Below, in pieces: positions 6,018-7,822 of a DNA stretch of 7,822 nt; positions within the stretch are counted from its first letter, which is position 1; each line of letters begins with the position of its first letter. A program made the position numbers and the translations under genes. The stretch is from an uncultured Clostridia bacterium (GTDB lineage Bacteria; Bacillota; Clostridia; Oscillospirales; Acutalibacteraceae). Below the pieces are notes generated by a model. That model had not been told where the DNA came from. It saw only the letters and a program-made list of their open reading frames with translations, and searched no databases. The DNA is taken from positions 1 through 7,822 of the forward strand of contig CALWVC010000067.1 in NCBI GenBank assembly GCA_944384865.1, written 5' to 3'.

Positions 6018-6977
6018 ATGCCATACGGACAGATACAAGAAAAAAAAGAGGGAAGAATAAAACATGTGCTTGCGGCCGGGTTTGTGATATGTATTGTCGC
6101 TGTGCTATGCATCACGTCTGTGGCGATTTTTCAGTCACCGCCGCGGGTGAGTACGACGACCGCCGGTAACTATTCTGCCAATCTGATGCAGGGCGGTCGT
6201 GTGCTGGAGCAAGACGATTATCTGTTTTATACACCGCTTCAGGACGGTGGCGTATATCGAGTGAATATCGGAGATTTTTCAAACCCTGTTCAGATCGCAA
6301 GCACCGGAGGGGGAAATCTGCAATATGAACAGGGCAGTTATTTCTTTTCGGAACAGGACGCGCTGGTTTTGACGGATGCAGACGGAGAACATCGGCAAAC
6401 GGTTTTGGAATATGCCAAAAATCCACTGGTTGTCGGAGACCGAATCTATTATATTAACCGGGAGGGCTTTTTAGCCCGGTATTCCAAATGGGATCAGAAT
6501 AATAAAATATTTGAGATTCAGCCTGCAGGGCAGGTGGTGGTGTATACCTCGAATATTTATTATATTGCGCAGGACGGGTATATCCATCGGGCGGCTTTTG
6601 ACGGCAGTGAAGATCGGGTGTTTATTCAGCGCAAAGCAGAGTCGTTTTTGATTGACGGGTCATATATATTCTTTTTGTCAGAGGGTAAGGCTTATTCTGC
6701 AACGATGGATGCGGAGAATATGCTGGTGGTCGAGCTGGTAGCGGCCGATCGGTTTCTGGTGAATGCGGGGTATATTATTTTTAATAACGAGCAGGGCTGT
6801 TGGTGGGGACATTTAAATAATCTGGTCAACAGCGAGGATCATCAATTGCAACAGGTATCAGACCAGCAGGCGGCATGTTTTCAGATGGGAAAGGATTGTT
6901 TTTATATTTTTATGCAGGATGGTACAATTTCTAAACTGCAGCTTTCTACAGGGCAGACAACCATAGTGGCAGCGTAA
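6018..6977 (+). CDS. Membrane-anchored propeller-like (DUF5050-type) repeat protein
   Basis: This 319-residue protein starts at an ATG 6 bases after AAAGGAG (6005-6011). A basic N-terminus (EKKEGRIKH) is followed by one membrane segment (about 17-38), with the rest predicted outside the cell. Residues about 60-317 contain seven repeats spaced 34-43 residues apart, centred on short aromatic strands: DDYLFY (66-71), GSYFFS (106-111), GDRIYYI (140-146), NIYYIA (179-184), DGSYIFF (213-219), GYIIF (251-255) and CFYIF (294-298). Several are followed by a DG/EG turn and a strand such as YIHRAAFDGSE. This resembles DUF5050-type repeats that may form a beta-propeller. No catalytic residues are evident. 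Its repeats resemble the tail of the M56 protein at 486-2630. The next gene begins 68 bases later with no terminator, so it may be transcribed with the V-ATPase genes. Function unknown; binding or sensing is inference. Confidence 0.85.
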   Translation: MPYGQIQEKKEGRIKHVLAAGFVICIVAVLCITSVAIFQSPPRVSTTTAGNYSANLMQGGRVLEQDDYLFYTPLQDGGVYRVNIGDFSNPVQIASTGGGNLQYEQGSYFFSEQDALVLTDADGEHRQTVLEYAKNPLVVGDRIYYINREGFLARYSKWDQNNKIFEIQPAGQVVVYTSNIYYIAQDGYIHRAAFDGSEDRVFIQRKAESFLIDGSYIFFLSEGKAYSATMDAENMLVVELVAADRFLVNAGYIIFNNEQGCWWGHLNNLVNSEDHQLQQVSDQQAACFQMGKDCFYIFMQDGTISKLQLSTGQTTIVAA

Positions 6978-7045
6978 CGTTTTTGTATAGAGCGGCGCAT
7001 ATTGGAAAAACTATAGATATTTTGAACCGACAGGGAGGTTTTCAG

Positions 7046-7360
7046 ATGGCGCGGGAGATGGTGGAACAGATCCAACAGGCGGAACAGCAGGCGGAGCAAA
7101 CGATCAGAGATGCAAGAGCACAAGCTGAGATGTTGCGCCAACGGGCAGAACAGCAGGGACGGCAGCTGTGCAGACAGGCTGAACAACAGGCGCAGCAGCA
7201 GGCACAGACGATTTTAACCACTGCGCAACATACCGCTTACAAGATCACAAATCGTGCGTCGGCGGAACATCTGAAAAAAGCGCAGGCGCTGGAACAAGCA
7301 GCCGCGGAGCGGATAGATGCGGCAGTGGATTATGTGATTGAACAAATTTTAAACCATTGA
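7046..7360 (+). CDS. V-type ATP synthase peripheral-stalk subunit G/H-like protein
   Basis: This is a 104-residue, Gln/Ala/Glu-rich, almost entirely coiled-coil protein (MAREMVEQIQQAEQQAEQ at the start, VDYVIEQILNH at the end). Size, composition and position directly before subunit I fit NtpF/AhaH-type subunit G/H, which pairs with subunit E to form the peripheral stalk linking the V1 head to the membrane part. The start chosen is the ATG at 7046, 7 bases after GGGAGG (7033-7038). A frame extension back to a TTG at 6983 is unlikely, because it has no ribosome binding site and adds residues outside the coiled coil. No sigma-A promoter is clear in the 68-base gap before it. Coiled-coil proteins are easy to mis-assign from sequence alone, so the identification leans on the neighbour. 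Confidence 0.75.
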   Translation: MAREMVEQIQQAEQQAEQTIRDARAQAEMLRQRAEQQGRQLCRQAEQQAQQQAQTILTTAQHTAYKITNRASAEHLKKAQALEQAAAERIDAAVDYVIEQILNH

Positions 7361-7419
7361 TTGCGTTACAATTTTACAACCGGTATCATTTGCAGCCGTG
7401 ATGAAAGGAATGATGGCGC

Positions 7420-7822
7420 GTGGCAAAATTGCAGATGAAAGGCATTACGATCGCATGTATGCGTTCGGATCGTCGGGCGCTGATGGGGTTTTTGCAAAGG
7501 CGTGGCGTTGTAGAATTGAAAAAACCGCGTATGGTGGAACGGTTTTCGTTTGAAGATACGTCGTCGCAGCGCGCCGCTTATACCCGAACAGCGCAGATCG
7601 CGCAGCAGGCGCTGGATCTTCTGGACCGCACGACGCCGGAGAAGTCATCGATCTTTGCGGCGCTGAACGGCCGGACATTGCTGGACGAACAGGAATATAT
7701 TGCCCGGCAGGAACAGGCCGCCAAAACGATGGAATTTTGTTATGATCTGGTGGAACTGGAGCGGCAGCAAAACCAATGCAGAGCCGAAGTTGAGCGGATT
7801 ACTGTGCTGCTGGATACGTTGC
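7420..7822 (+). CDS. ntpI: V-type ATP synthase subunit I, N-terminal part (cut by window end)
   Basis: The open frame starts with GTG at 7420 and runs off the window after 134 codons. An in-frame TGA at 7411-7413 excludes an earlier start; AAAGGA (7404-7409) lies 10 bases upstream. A fallback ATG is at 7435. The N-terminus (M/V)AKLQMKGITIACMRSDRR followed by ALMGFLQRRGVVEL closely fits the start of the V/A-type subunit I/a family, where this first globular segment precedes long helices. A Gln/Glu-rich helical stretch then follows (about residues 95-134), as expected for the cytosolic domain. Subunit I forms the stator and proton/sodium half-channels in the membrane sector; its membrane part lies beyond the window. 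Together with the upstream coiled-coil gene it marks the beginning of a V-ATPase operon. Confidence 0.88.
   Translation, partial: MAKLQMKGITIACMRSDRRALMGFLQRRGVVELKKPRMVERFSFEDTSSQRAAYTRTAQIAQQALDLLDRTTPEKSSIFAALNGRTLLDEQEYIARQEQAAKTMEFCYDLVELERQQNQCRAEVERITVLLDTL

Noticed and set aside
6983..7045. Longer form of the stalk-subunit gene starting at TTG 6983
   Set aside because: No ribosome binding site at 6983; GGGAGG with 7-base spacing precedes the ATG at 7046, and the extension is not coiled coil.
1..7822. CRISPR arrays, tRNA or rRNA genes, insertion-sequence ends, phage genes
   Set aside because: I looked for regularly spaced repeats, tRNA T-loop patterns with CCA ends, and transposase or integrase motifs, and saw none.

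Overview
The window looks like a chromosomal segment of a low-to-mid GC, endospore-forming, anaerobic Clostridia member, most likely from the Ruminococcus/Oscillospiraceae-Acutalibacteraceae side. The reasons are the combination of a cotJABC spore-coat operon, a secreted dockerin-bearing protein (a cellulosome-type module), a BlaI/M56 regulator pair and the start of a V-type ATPase operon, all with strong AGGAGG-like ribosome binding sites. The taxonomic placement is inference; no rRNA or other marker is present.

Layout. Bases 1-122 are a promoter region with nested inverted repeats that look like operator sites. A BlaI/MecI-family repressor (123-482) and an M56 (BlaR1-like) membrane metallopeptidase (486-2630) follow as a tight pair. 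The peptidase lacks a penicillin-binding sensor domain; its long extracytoplasmic tail is a repeated, beta-propeller-like module. A signal-peptide dockerin protein (2689-3663) comes 58 bp later with no terminator between, so it may be part of the same unit. That unit ends at a strong GC-rich hairpin (3692-3720). cotJA, cotJB and cotJC (3810-4872) then overlap one another by 4 and 1 bases behind a candidate sporulation promoter.

Bases 4873-6017 (about 1.1 kb) contain no confident intact gene. They hold a perfect 17-bp hairpin (5093-5142), a minus-strand open frame with protein-like composition but no start codon (5159-5440, probably a gene remnant), a good housekeeping-type promoter (5527-5556) pointing right with no good ORF after it, and a GC-richer patch with inverted repeats (about 5780-5890).

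The right end has a membrane-anchored, seven-repeat propeller-like protein (6018-6977), a short Gln-rich coiled-coil protein that fits the peripheral-stalk subunit G/H of V-type ATP synthase (7046-7360), and the 5' part of V-type ATP synthase subunit I (7420 to the window end, starting with GTG). The propeller-like protein shares a motif with the M56 protein's sensor tail, including 17 identical bases in the same reading phase. The least ordinary content is the M56-propeller sensor with its possible dockerin partner, and the unassigned 1.1-kb gap.
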